From contig KL647312.1 in assembly GCA_000727475.1 (NCBI GenBank), positions 1,686,793 to 1,750,792 of the forward strand: a DNA stretch of 64,000 nt, given 5' to 3'. The stretch is from Sarcocystis neurona (Eukaryota > Apicomplexa > Conoidasida > Eucoccidiorida > Sarcocystidae). The notes under the pieces were generated by a model. The model searched no databases, was not told where the DNA came from, and was given only the letters and a program-made list of their open reading frames with translations. Of the stretch, positions 1-11,500 are shown piece after piece. The translations under genes and the position numbers were made by a program. Every line of letters starts with the position of its first letter. Positions within the stretch are counted from its first letter, which is position 1.

Positions 1-3000
1 GCAGAGAAAGCAGCGTCAAGCATTGCAGTTAGAAGAGGGCTTCAAGCGAGAGGTGCGGGGGTAGGCGGTGGGCGTCTGTTTTCTGCAGGGAGGGGTAGCA
101 GGAAGGTGGTTGAAGACGACGAATCTTCTACCTTTTTTGAGAGACACACGTACGACAGGAAGAAAGGCTTGGGCATACATGGAGTAGGGTTGGCGGAGAG
201 AGGAGGGGGAGTGCTCCGAGGAACAGGACAGTTAAATTTAGCAGGCAATTTGACAGCTGCCGGTGCTGCAGGAGGGTTCGACGCCTACACTGCAGTCGCT
301 TCCACCAACAGTGAACAGCTGCAGCAACAGCAACAGCAGCAGACCCACGGGCTTGCTGGTACAACCGCAAGAGTCTGCATCAGCACAACTGCGGTACCTG
401 CCAGGCCCTCCTGTCCACCAAATCACCGACTGGAGAAACAAGCGTGCGTCAGCGAGGTAAACCGAACAGCCAAAGCAACTTGCAGGGTCACGATCAACGA
501 ATCTGCGTAGGGCTGTGTGTCGAATGCCTAGCTCGAGGCTACGTGTCTGCACCCATTCTTACTGCACACAAAACGTGGCAACGAGGCCGTTTTGGCATTG
601 TTCGGGGAGAAAGAAAACAATATGGCTCCTTCTCCTTCCGCCACATTCAGGCATACGAGAAGGTGTACTGGATGCCAATTTCTTTGTCTTTCTCCATTGC
701 CAGCGAACGAATCCTATCAGTGTCGCTTACGCAGCCTTATCACTTACAGGTAACACGAGCGACACAATCAACACGGTTTGCGCTCGCTACTACGAATGCA
801 GACATTCCTCTTCACATCCATAGTATAGCGATGAGTGGATGGCCCTGAGTGTTTGCCACTGATAGCGTTCCTGGTGAAACAATAAGCTCTAACCGAGTTG
901 GGAGATATTTCCCTTGTTGGTAAGATACGAGTAGCGGCATCGTATCGTGTCGTTCGCATTGCTGCTCCTTGACCTGCTGGACAGGCACTGACGCATGTAC
1001 AGCGGCTGCTGTTAACGGAGAGAACGGTTCCCTAATGTTGTTGCTGCGATTTCTAATTCTCCTCATGATTAATACGAGCAGACTGTAGAAGGGCTGCTGC
1101 AGTTGTGCCTTAATAAGTAATACTGGCACTTGGCGTACCCCTGACGTGGTAGGTTTTGCGCATACTATAAATGCAGTATAATTGCTGCTCTCCTCGATGA
1201 TACTAGATGTCTCCGTACAGATTGCGTAGGGGCTGGAACAGGTGCTGTGGGTCCTTTTTTCGGCTTTCTGTAGAGTCTAGACTCAGTAAGCTCGTCAAGC
1301 TGCAAGCGCCTCTGATAGAGCTGATGCTGATATTGCCGCGTTCCTGCAGATTGTCGAAGCAGTGAATATGGCATGTGAAGAGGGCTTTCACTACGATGGA
1401 GCCACACAAAACTGCGTACGTGAGACGATGCAGCCACCGGCACCAGAGTGTCCTGAGGGCTACCGAGTGGAAGGAAGGTTGTGTGTCTTCACTCAAGTAG
1501 AAGAACCACAACGAACTTGTCGGTGAGCGACCTAGCCGTCCTCCTGCGTTCAGTCACCTTGCGTCCCAGCTGTTCACTGGCTGGTCATCATCTGTGTAGC
1601 CGCCTCTCTATGTGTTTCTCCGTTTATTGTCGTGAAGTGCGCGACATAGCTAGTTGTTTCTAAATAATTACTCGTTTACAGATGGATATATTCCTATCTC
1701 TTCGCAACCATGGTATCCTACTACACATAGATCGGGATGCAGATCTACGTACCGCCATGGTGTGTGTGTGCGTAAACACAGGAAGCCATATACGTGCGTA
1801 TGTATATTCTCAAAACAGCACAACCTAGACGCATACACTGTTCTGTTGCCCTGTATCTCTTCTCACAGCCGCATATCTAGCTGGCTTCCACAGCTGGTGA
1901 GACTGCATCAGCCGCTACTGCTAATTTTGTCTAACGTGATGCAGCTGTCCGCAGCCTCGGAAGATTCCGTCGTCGTATGAAAGCAAAACCACTCTTCGTC
2001 AGCGCAGAAAAAGAATTGACGCCTACAGACGTTTGTACGGACTGGTTTGAAAGAGAAACTATAGCTGTAAAGGTTTATGCAGGTCTATGAGGAAAGCTGC
2101 TCTCCTAACAAAGCTGGCGACCCACAAACGACCAATGCGTACATAGAGCTGTGGTTGCATGTATATGACCGTGCACGTTTTCAGGTATACACATCTCTAA
2201 ATAATGACCTACTGGCCTAGTCAGTGGTACCTGTACTACTTCGAATTCGCTTTGCCACTTTTTCTTGTCTAAGCAACACAGAAAAGGTGCACTTCTAACA
2301 GAGGAACACCTGCAGAGAATTTTATACAGTCATATGTGTATGCGTGCATACATATGCATATATACACATATATGTGTATAAAGACATTTCTGTTCCGCTG
2401 AGGCTCCTTCGCTTTCCTGTGCAGGGATGGCTTCATCTACAGTTTAGAGGAGAATATGTGCATCAAAATTTTGAAGGAACCTCCGCGTTTCAAATGTGCG
2501 AGTATTGACTACTATTTCGATGGGCGCAGCTGCGAAAAAACTCTCACTCTGCCTCCCGCTCTAACTTGCGCATCAGGCAGACTGCTCAGCGACGCTTGCT
2601 TAGTAATAGAGACTTCGCCCGGGAGTCCTTCTTGTAATCCGGGTGCTGCTCTCGACCACACACAAATGAAGTGTCTCAGCTCCTCGGTTGCACCCGTCAA
2701 GTATTCCTGCTCACAAGGTAAGAAGGAAACGTCTGAGCTCGGCACGCGTACACGTACGAGTCGGGTAGGTTTGCGTAAATGGTTGTATGCCTGTGCGCGT
2801 ACCGGGTGCACCTGGCTAAAGATATGGATACATCTGTGTTCGCGTGCATCCATACATACGTGCATGACTATAGAATCGTATGTTCAACAGGCACACATAG
2901 CTGTGTGTAGCTCCACACCTCTCTGCTCATTTCGCCGTAGTTGTGGGCTGCATCTGAGTTTGCATGCTTCCATACATGTACACATGACTATATAATCCTA

Positions 3001-4800
3001 TGTTCAACAGATACACATAGCTGTGTGTAGTTCCACAGTTCTCTGCTTACTTTGCCGTAGAGGTGGGCTGCGCAGGGGAGCTCCTTCACCATTCGAGCGT
3101 GCACGAAACCTACCACTGCCTTCTGCTGTGCTGCGTGCTTGTTACCGCAGGAGAACTCTCAGAAAACAGAACGTGCGTGAACCATACCACAGCTAAAGCT
3201 CGTGTGGTGTGTCCCGAAAATTTCGAGATGAAGGGAGATGCATGCATGAAAGAGAAGACGTTTCAGCCGGTGCAGTCCTGTCCCCCAAATTCGCAATTAC
3301 TTGGTTCAGATTGTCTGTTGCACACCGAGGAAGCACCAGTATACACGTGTGCTGCTGGATTCGAGCTGCACAGGGATACCTGCGTAATGGCCAAGCGGGT
3401 TGCCCCTACGCAGGCGTGCGCTGCGGGATACACGCCCTACAAAGAAAAGTGCATCAGACAGGTAAGGAAGCTACGACGGCTAAAGAAGTGGACGAGATGA
3501 AGAAGTTCTATTGTAGCTATGCTTACAGAAGTGTATACGCACGCGCGTATGTTCCTGCAAGTGGACAAAATTTTTAAAGCACATGTATGTACGTATGTGC
3601 GTGTATATATATTCTTATTTTACATGTGTTTTGACAGGTACGTGGGAATGATAGTGGTACAGGCACTGTGTGTTGTGAGAGTGATTTTTCTGTTAGCAAT
3701 TCATATCAGAGGTGAAGGTGACGATGGCAGTCCGGGTAACAGTGATAAAAATAATTGTCGTGGTGCGCTTGATGTAAAAGTCGTAGTCGTAACAGTGTTT
3801 AGAAGAGTCACGTAAGAAACATTAGCTACAACAATTATATTGGAAGTATTCGTGATGGCGGTTATGACAGTCACTTTGTCAAAAGATTCACTTCTACCTG
3901 ACAGAACTATGTTGTTGTTCTCTGAAAGGACGCAACTTAGCTACATCTACAAAACATGAACGCGTCGTTCACGTATAGGTGTGTTGTGGGAGAATATTTC
4001 ACAAGGAGAAATCGCTCCCGCTGGACACGTGACGCCTAAGCTGAAAACTGTAATGCAGTACGCTTGTAAGCAGATTCTTGCTGCTTACAATGATTTCGGC
4101 GTCGTCTCAGTGTCCTTTGAGTAGACCTGTAAACGGTTTTAAGCGCAGGCACATATATAACTGAGGAAGACGCATGTGATGTTCCTGGAAGGAGACATAT
4201 ACATGCCACATCCAGGCATAACATAACCTGAGGCATGTCATGCAGTTTGCCTGTAAGCAGATGCCTGAACGTTGCTTCTCCGGCGTCTGCCATTAAAGTC
4301 GTCGTATAAACGGTCGCAAGCACACGTACGTATTTTACTGAAGAAGGCACAAGCGAAATTCCTGCGAAGACACATATACGCGCTGCATCCAAGCAGTACA
4401 TAACTTGATATACGTAAAAGGATTTCTGTAACATTCTGCCTGCGAGACATGTGTAATTTTCTGGTTGCAGACACGTCGCTCTGGGCAGATCACATGCCCT
4501 GAGAACTTTATATACGACGGGACACAGTGCGTGATTAATGACCAACAGCGGCCCATATATGTGTGTCCTGAGGGCTACTCACTTGAAGAGTATCATGGAG
4601 ACTCATGTGTGCCAGATGCCGTAGCTTCTACTTCTGCGGCTGCAAGCTCTGCAACAGTTGCTGCCACGCTTCCTTCCTCTGGGCCTACTACTGCCGACGT
4701 GGGTGGAGCAGGAGTATTTGCAGATGACAGACGTAAAGTTGGACTGCAAGTCATGGCCCTAGGCAGAAGGAAGCCCCAGCTACTGGCAGCTTCTTACTAA
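1..4800 (+). CDS. COWP-type oocyst wall protein, 5' partial, multi-exon
   Basis: Secreted structural protein expected in the coccidian oocyst wall. Exons I can place: 1 to about 486 (open to the left edge), 1350-1522, 2425-2717, 3151-3461 and 4471-4800 (TAA at 4798-4800). The last four have GT-AG borders with matching phases (2, 1, 0). The protein repeats a cysteine unit of the form C-P-x-x-F/Y-x(4-6)-C-x(9-12)-C, for example CPENFEMKGDAC, CPPNSQLLGSDC, CAAGFELHRDTC and CPENFIYDGTQC. This is the spacing of the Cryptosporidium and Toxoplasma oocyst wall protein family. The first exon has a Gln run followed by CPPNHRLEKQAC. The C-terminal 50 residues are Ala/Ser/Thr-rich and lack cysteine. The donor of the first exon is weak (GTCACG), and the cysteine rhythm breaks between it and the 1350 exon, so a small exon may be missing from the model. 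No signal peptide is visible because the 5' end is outside the window. Confidence 0.85.
2826..3065 (+). repeat. 120-bp tandem duplication in an oocyst-wall-gene intron
   Basis: Two imperfect head-to-tail copies of exactly 120 bp. CATGACTATA-type sequence occurs at 2863 and again at 2983, and both copies carry CTATGTTCAACAG and CACATAGCTGTGTGTAG. They lie inside the intron between exons 2425-2717 and 3151-3461. The end of each copy (CGCCGTAG and TGCCGTAG) resembles a splice acceptor, but neither keeps the reading phase of the next exon. Confidence 0.85.
4130..4470 (+). repeat. Degenerate duplication of about 177 bp in the last oocyst-wall intron
   Basis: The segment starting GTAAACGGTTTTAAGCGCA near 4131 recurs, diverged, as ATAAACGGTCGCAAGCACA near 4307. 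Further matches follow in order: ACTGAGGAAG/ACTGAAGAAG, GACACATATA-type sequence and GCATCCAAGCA/ACATCCAGGCA. It fills the intron just before the final coding exon. Confidence 0.6.
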
Positions 4801-5358
4801 GCACCAGGTGACTACTACGTCGTGGTTACCTGACTAGAGAGACAGACAAAATGGGTGCGCCTAGTTGCAGGAAGCGGAGGAGGATTAGTAGTTGTTAGTA
4901 ATAGTGAGAGCAGCAGAACTAATCGCAGGAGACAAAAGTAAGGGAATTGCTGAAAGGGGATGCCGCTTGCCTTAAGTCGTTGATTGTGCCGCGATTTGAA
5001 AAGGGAAAGAAACCAACGGTGGTAGTGGAAGCAGCAGGAATAGTAGTAGTAGCAGCGGTAGTAGTAGCAGCAGTCGTAGTCGTAGTCGTAGTAGTAGTGG
5101 TAGTAGTACTGCTACTGGAAGCAGCAGGAATAGTAGTAGTAGCAGCGGTAGTAGTAGCAGCAGTCGTAGTCGTAGTCGTAGTAGTAGTGGTAGTAGTAGT
5201 ACTCCTACTAGTGTTCCCGTATATGCTCGCTTTAGACTGTTTGCAGCAGGCGGGAAGAATGACGGGAGATCTGCACTTTTGGTGGGGTGGCATCTGACGT
5301 GCCAGTGATGCCTTGTTTCCACAAGCCACTACAACTACTATCTTACAAACGTATGCAT

Positions 5359-5390
<32 letters not shown>

Positions 5391-7680
5391 GCCCTAAAAC
5401 CCCGCAGAAAGCGGTGAAGTCGAGAAGTGCACCTTCGTTCTACAGTAGTGACAAGAAAGGTATTTTTCTGGAGACCTCGTGGCACATAGGGTCTTCTTTT
5501 GCATTCAAGTGTAACGACGCAGTACTCTTTTGCTTCTACCGTGTCGAGCAGTGAGATCGTGTGGATGCTTTGTTGAAAGGCGTTTCTGCGGTCGACTTTG
5601 TTTGGTGCGCTCTACGCTACTCTGGGAAGTGACACGAGGCAGAACCCGCCTTTCTTTGCAGCAGAGCAAAAGGCAGCACCTCGTCAAGGCGCCTTATTTC
5701 CGGAAATTTTGTGAATCGTTTTGTGGTCAATGGAAGTACCTCTCCTACATCGCAGTCTGCGATAAGTTCTGTGACGAAACCAAATGAATCTACGGTTTTA
5801 TTGAGCATACCTGCACATTTGTATACATACATGCTGATGTGCGTGTGCTTACGTAGTCATTAGGCTATCGGTGAGGGTCCTCTACATGCCGGTCCAAACG
5901 CATGCACGTTACTGTTCGCTGCTCGCACTGACGCTCGTGTATATCGTAATTTATCGGATTCCAACTAGAGACCGTCGACATACACGTTCTTCTTAGAAGC
6001 ACCTTCCGCTCAACGGCCCACCTTCGCTCACATACGCACGCATACGTATACTGTATATGTATGCAGTTACGGTGATACATATATGTCCGCTTGTACATGA
6101 ATAAATCCATTCATACATATATATACATATGCGCAGTTGTGCCAACAGATGTGTATGCACCTGTATGGGGGTATGGGCACACATGTAGATGGTGGTGTGT
6201 GGGCACAATAGCCGAATAACGCGATACAAATAGTGCTCCTCTACGAGAGGGAATAACGTAAACACGTGTGTACTTGCGTGTTTGGAAGGTTTACTGGTCA
6301 AAAAAGGCCCTTGACAGCATGGCGGATGAGGCAGGCCGGTTGACAACTTCGTAGCGCTGCTGTATCATTTCGCCTTATGAAAGTGAAGCGGCAATCTTCT
6401 GGCTGCTCAGGACGATACAAACCGCCCCCGAGGTCAGATTTTATCAGGTGTGCCGACGCCGTCTGCATGTCGAGTAATAGACAGCACAAGTACTGAGAAG
6501 GGATCCTTTCGGCGCGAGAACACTATACGTTGAGAGAGAATCAGATGTGCACGCAGTTTCTGGGTCATCATACAAACGAAGAAATAGTCGCATACCCCTT
6601 CCGCAGCTGTCCACACCTGGGTGCGCACCACCATGTACAGAGTTGCATGTAAATATATCTGCACGATTTTGCAGCTGAGATGTAAAGACCTCCTGTAGAC
6701 TACGCTGGAATCGCGTGAGCGTCCACCTGCTGCGTAACGAAATAAATTCGTGTGCCCCGTGCAGGAGCGGGTGTACACATATATTTGTGTGGAATGTGCT
6801 TACGAGTCCCCAAGCTCCACAAAGTACGAGGGAAGAGCGACACACGTATAGCAGTCTGTCTGCTGTGAATCACTGTAGGAGTGCCGCAGTGGCTGTACGT
6901 ACACCCCGCGCGTTCCAGCTTACACGCGATTCCACCGCAAAGAAAAAACCGAAGAAGTGTTGACAACGGCTGCCTACACGGCTGACGGACACTTCCCCAG
7001 GAGAGAAAGTACAGCGCAGGTACAGCAGTGGAAAAAGTCATCTACACCAGACAAGAAAGACAGATCAGGTGCGTGCACGTGTGTGTAAGTTTGTTCGTCT
7101 TTCGCCTCTCGACCAACCCTCTCTTTAACACCGCACAAGAATGAGAAAACTCGGGTAAAGACAAGTCGGACAAGCATCAGTCGCCACACCAACAAAATAC
7201 CAGGTGTACAAAGACGTGCAGCTCTTCACCTAATGACATGTCAAGCGCACCAGACGAGTCTCCATCCGGTGCCCACAGACACCTGTTCGACAGTGGACCG
7301 CGCCCGTTCTCTTGCGGAGAATAGTCAGGTGCACATACACCTGCTGCACAGCTGTGCGCGCTACCAATTTTTGAAAGTCGAGCAGCAGTGTCCCGGGCTC
7401 CTCAGAAAATACTTGAGGGACCGCTACACCGATGATCAGCTGGAAATCAAACATTCTACAACGCCTCTCACTACACTTCCCTGCCGCGTACTGTTGCTTC
7501 TGCGCGGGAACGCAGGAAATACTAAGCATAAGTTCCACGAATACAAACGTCAATACAGACAGTATCTATATCAATGTAGATATATTTATATATGTGTAGG
7601 CATAGGAGAGACTCACACACGTATATTCCCGTGGGAGATTTCTTCTACGTGGATACGTAAATAATCTACCTCCGGTAATA
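4801..7680. other. Intergenic region, no convincing gene
   Basis: Between the oocyst wall gene and the microsatellite block I see only short open frames in all six frames, with no recognisable domain and no long triplet-repeat tract of the coding type. The segment 6700-7560 is the least repetitive part. It has short open frames on both strands and several CAG/GTGCGT-like splice motifs, so a small multi-exon gene cannot be excluded, but none can be assembled from sequence alone. A (TA)n tract lies near 5367-5390. Confidence 0.5.
5027..5206. repeat. 90-bp direct duplication rich in GTA/GTC triplets
   Basis: GGAAGCAGCAGGAATAGTAG starts at 5027 and again at 5117, each followed by the same order of AGT/GTC triplets. 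The unit is 90 bp with almost no divergence. It yields long low-complexity frames (Thr-rich, Val-rich and Leu-rich) that are by-products of the triplets, not genes. Confidence 0.85.
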
Positions 7681-8310
7681 CTCAGTAATATACACATACG
7701 TATATATACATCAACACATGCACACACATATACACATCGACACGCACAAATACGCGTATATAGACACACACACATTGACACACATACACATACATACACA
7801 CATATATACATACACGTACACAAATATATATATGTATATATATATATGTGCACACACATCCATATTCGACCTGTACATATATATATATATATACAAAGAG
7901 ACATACTCGCACCTCCATATATACATATATATTATACATGTATCTGCCATGTATAGGTCACTGCACAGGAAACAAACCTTCCACGTTATATATAATAATT
8001 CGCTTCTCAGTCTCTTCTAGATAGCCACACACTTCAGCGTGGAAGGAGCAGCACAATGAAGCCACATATATATATATGTGTATATATATATATATTTATT
8101 TTCACGTCCTTCGTGTAACGCGTAATGAGGCTTCAATAAGCAAGCTTGGCTGTTTATTGTTCTACATAGATATACACATCTATGCACATACACAAACATA
8201 TACATATATATATACATGTATACACATACATATACATGTGTATACACACGCACATTTATGTGGACAAACGTACATATATATATATATATATTCACATCCA
8301 TAATGCACAT
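7680..8310. repeat. CA/TA microsatellite block
   Basis: Runs of (CA)n, (TA)n and CATATA permutations, broken by about 100 bp of ordinary sequence near 7960-8060 and 8100-8160. Open frames here are Tyr/Ile/Thr/His-rich and are repeat artefacts. The block lies just beyond the stop codon of the giant minus-strand gene at 8549. Confidence 0.85.
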
Positions 8311-8548
8311 GTAGACTCACACACCTACACACCTCTAGTCACGTATACATGCATACACGTATGTATACGTTCATTTCCTTTATGGAACGGGCGAGCGCTG
8401 CTCAACAAGCGGCTCTTTGTCGCTGCTGGCTCCCACTTCACACCCGGAGCCCAGCGACAGCAGCAGTGTACTGACGCCTCCTTGTGTGCACGTTTATTAC
8501 AGCCCAAGATGTGGCGGCGGCGGTTGCTGGCTGCTCCTCTTGTTGGCG

Positions 8549-11500
8549 TTACTGAGCAGCAGGAGTGGCGCCAGTATTCGCGAGAAGGCGCAGAAGGCTG
8601 TGTAGTCTGTTGAGTCGCTTGAACCAGAAGAAACTCTCGCAACCGCTGCCGCCTTCCCTCCGCTCTGCTGCCGCTCGCAAGAACAACTGCCTCTCCACGT
8701 ACAGCGCCGCTGCCGCTGCGTCCGCGTCGACGGGCAGCAGCGGCTCCTGCTGCTTCGAACGCTTGGGGTGTGTCGGGTGCTGCTGCAGCAGCAGCGCCCC
8801 TCCCCCCGCAGTGGGCAGGAGGTAGCCAGGCAGCAGCGCACAGCCAGCAGTAGGCTTCTCCTTTCCGCGACCCCATCCCGCCGCACCTGCTGCGGCAGCA
8901 TGCGGGGGCCTCGCCGGCAAGAACAGACGGACGCTATCAGCAGGCCAGGCCGCGGCGGCCACAGTAGCAGCCCCGTCAGTCCTCCTAGGGAGACGAAGGA
9001 CGATCCCCCGCGGAAACGTGACGCGGCCTTCTTCTGTGTCGTCTCCACGCCTTCTGCTGCTGCGAGGAAGGTTTCTCATGCCAAAGGTGTTGACACTGCT
9101 GCTGCTGCTGATGGCGTTGTTCACATCATCAGCGAAACGCAGCACCGCGGACGGTGAAACAGATGCCAGCAATCGGCTGCTGCTGCTCACGATCCGCCAG
9201 GCTGCTGCTGTTCTTTCTTCGCCGAGAAAATAGTCGCTTTTACCCTCTGCTGTCCTTGTTAGTGTCTTTCTTATCACGTGATAAGTAGCAGCAGCCTCAC
9301 ACGGTGCATGAATCCTCCCCAAGGAGCAGCTAGCGTCATCTTCCGCCTCACCAAAAACTGCAGCCTGCAAATCCGACCTCTCCTCGACCTGCTGTTGCTG
9401 CCGCAACAACGTCCGCTGCTCTGTCCCCGCCGCCCGCTGCTGCAGCTTCTGCTGCTGTTGCTGCAGCGCCGTCCGCTTCCACTGGGCGTCTTCAGACAGC
9501 CGCTGCATCTGGTCGCTCTCCTCCCGCATGTGTAGTTGGTCTCCGTCTGCTGACGCTTGCATGGGCGTCGCCGCTGCTGTTGCGCTAGCAGGCGACTCGT
9601 GGGTGTAGGCACTCCCAGCAGCGGCAACAGCAGACGTCCGCTCTTCAAGCCGTCTCCCGCGAACAGCGCTTCCGCCGGTCCGCATCAGCGCCAGTGGCGG
9701 TGCTGGCTGCTGCGGCAACTCCTCCTGCCTGGCAGCACCGGCGGCAGCTGTACTGGCAGGAGTAGCAGCACGAGACGCCACTGCAGCACCAGCAGCGAGA
9801 GATGGAACAGCAGCAGGGAACGCAGCCGCAGCAGGGGCAGCAGGAAGAACAGACGCGGCGGAAGCGTCAACGACAGCGCGACGTAAAACTGCGCAGAGAT
9901 TCTCGATCAACGCAGCTACCTCCGTAGCAGCAACAACGGGCGGCAGGACTCTGCCTTCTACCAGACAACGGTGCTCCAGCGCGTAAACTAGCTTCTCTAC
10001 GGTGAGGAGCATCCGCTGCAGCAGCTGTTGCCGGACACGCAGCCTCCTGCTGCTGACTCTGTGTCGCCGGCTTTCCACGTTGTACGGGAGAAAGGAGGAG
10101 CTGGGCGGAAACAGACGACTACTCGCGTCCGCGCCGGTTCTCTCTCCGCCTTCTTCACTCGCTTGCGCAGCCCCGAACCCGCTGAATGCAGCAGCAGCAG
10201 CGGCGGCAGGGCCACCACGCTGCAGCAGCGACGCCTGCTGCGCCAGGGAAAGCGTCTGCGTTAGCTCGGCCACCACTTGACGCTGGTACATGCGTTGCTG
10301 CTGCGGGTGGCTGTCCTCTGCGCCATCCGCAGAAGAAGTGTCCTCACTCCCTAGAGCTGCTCGAAAATTCCTGCCGCTGCTGTTGCGGTCTAAGCTGCGG
10401 CTGCTGCTCGGGCTGCTGCTGCTGCGCTTATCAGCGGGACCGCCGCATGGACTTGGGGCAACAAAAGCGGCCCCTTGCGAAGACGTCGTATCGAGAAGCG
10501 CTGCTTCCTCGAGCGAAGACGTCGCTGCTGCTGTCTCCCACCTGCTGCTGACGCTGCTGCTCCGGCTGCTGCTAGTCGGGACGCCGGGCGTTCTCACGAC
10601 GACTGAGGCAGCGACGACGGGAGGCAGGCTTTCCCACTCCTGTAGCATGGAGCTTAGCTGTTGTACCAGCGTCTGCTGCTGTTGCCCTTCCTTCTCTTCT
10701 TCTTCCTCCTGCTGCTGCTTCCGCTGCTGCAGCTGCTGCTCTTGCTGCTGCTGCTGTCCTTCAGCCTGCTCGGCGCACTCCCAACGGCGACTCATGTCGC
10801 AACTTCGCGCATCTTGAACCGTGTTGCAGCCGCTGTCATTCCTCCAGCTGGGATTGCTTCCCCTACCGCCGCTGACGCCGCAATCACTTCTGCTCCTGTT
10901 GTTGCTGTTGTTGCTACTGTTGTTGGGAGTATCGCGACTTCCGCTGTAGCTTTCGCTGTTGCTGATGTTGCTGTTGCTGCTGGTGTTGCGGGGGGTGCTG
11001 GTGCTGTTGCTGCTTGGACTTCGTTCACAAAGCTGTTCGCTTCCGCAGAGCAGCAGCAGGCGCGCCAGCGCCTGCTTCGCGAGCTGCTCCGCTTCGGCCA
11101 GTAGTGCGGCACTCAAGAAGATATCTGTCGGGTCCAATTGACGTTGCCGCTGCCCTCGCAGTTTGTGCTGCTGCTGTTTCAGCTCGCGTGGTGATGTCAA
11201 GCCGCCAGCCTTCTCCTGTGGTGGCTGCAACTGCAGCAGCAGCTGCTGCGTCTCCCTGCCGGCCAACCGCTCACGCTGTCTCCGTGAAGCGCTGCTGCTA
11301 TGCTCCTGCGAATGCTGTGGGGTGATGCTACTGTTGTGTTGCTCCTGCTGCTCCTTTGAAGCACTGCTGCTGCTCTGCCAGTGCTGCTGCTCTTGGGAAT
11401 TACCACCGCTTCGCTGCTGAGATTGACGCTGCTGCCGCCCATTGCTCCCCGCTGCCTCTTTTTCCTGCGCCGCTCCCACATGCAGTCCAGAGATATTTGC

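Noticed and set aside
4919..5485. Thr-rich, Val-rich and Leu-rich open frames
   Set aside because: They are six-frame readings of one GTA/GTC triplet duplication, with no start context and no non-repetitive portion.
7566..8310. Tyr/Val/Ile/Cys-rich frames such as 7718-8020 on the plus strand
   Set aside because: They are translations of CA/TA microsatellites; the same type of peptide appears in every AT-rich block of the window.
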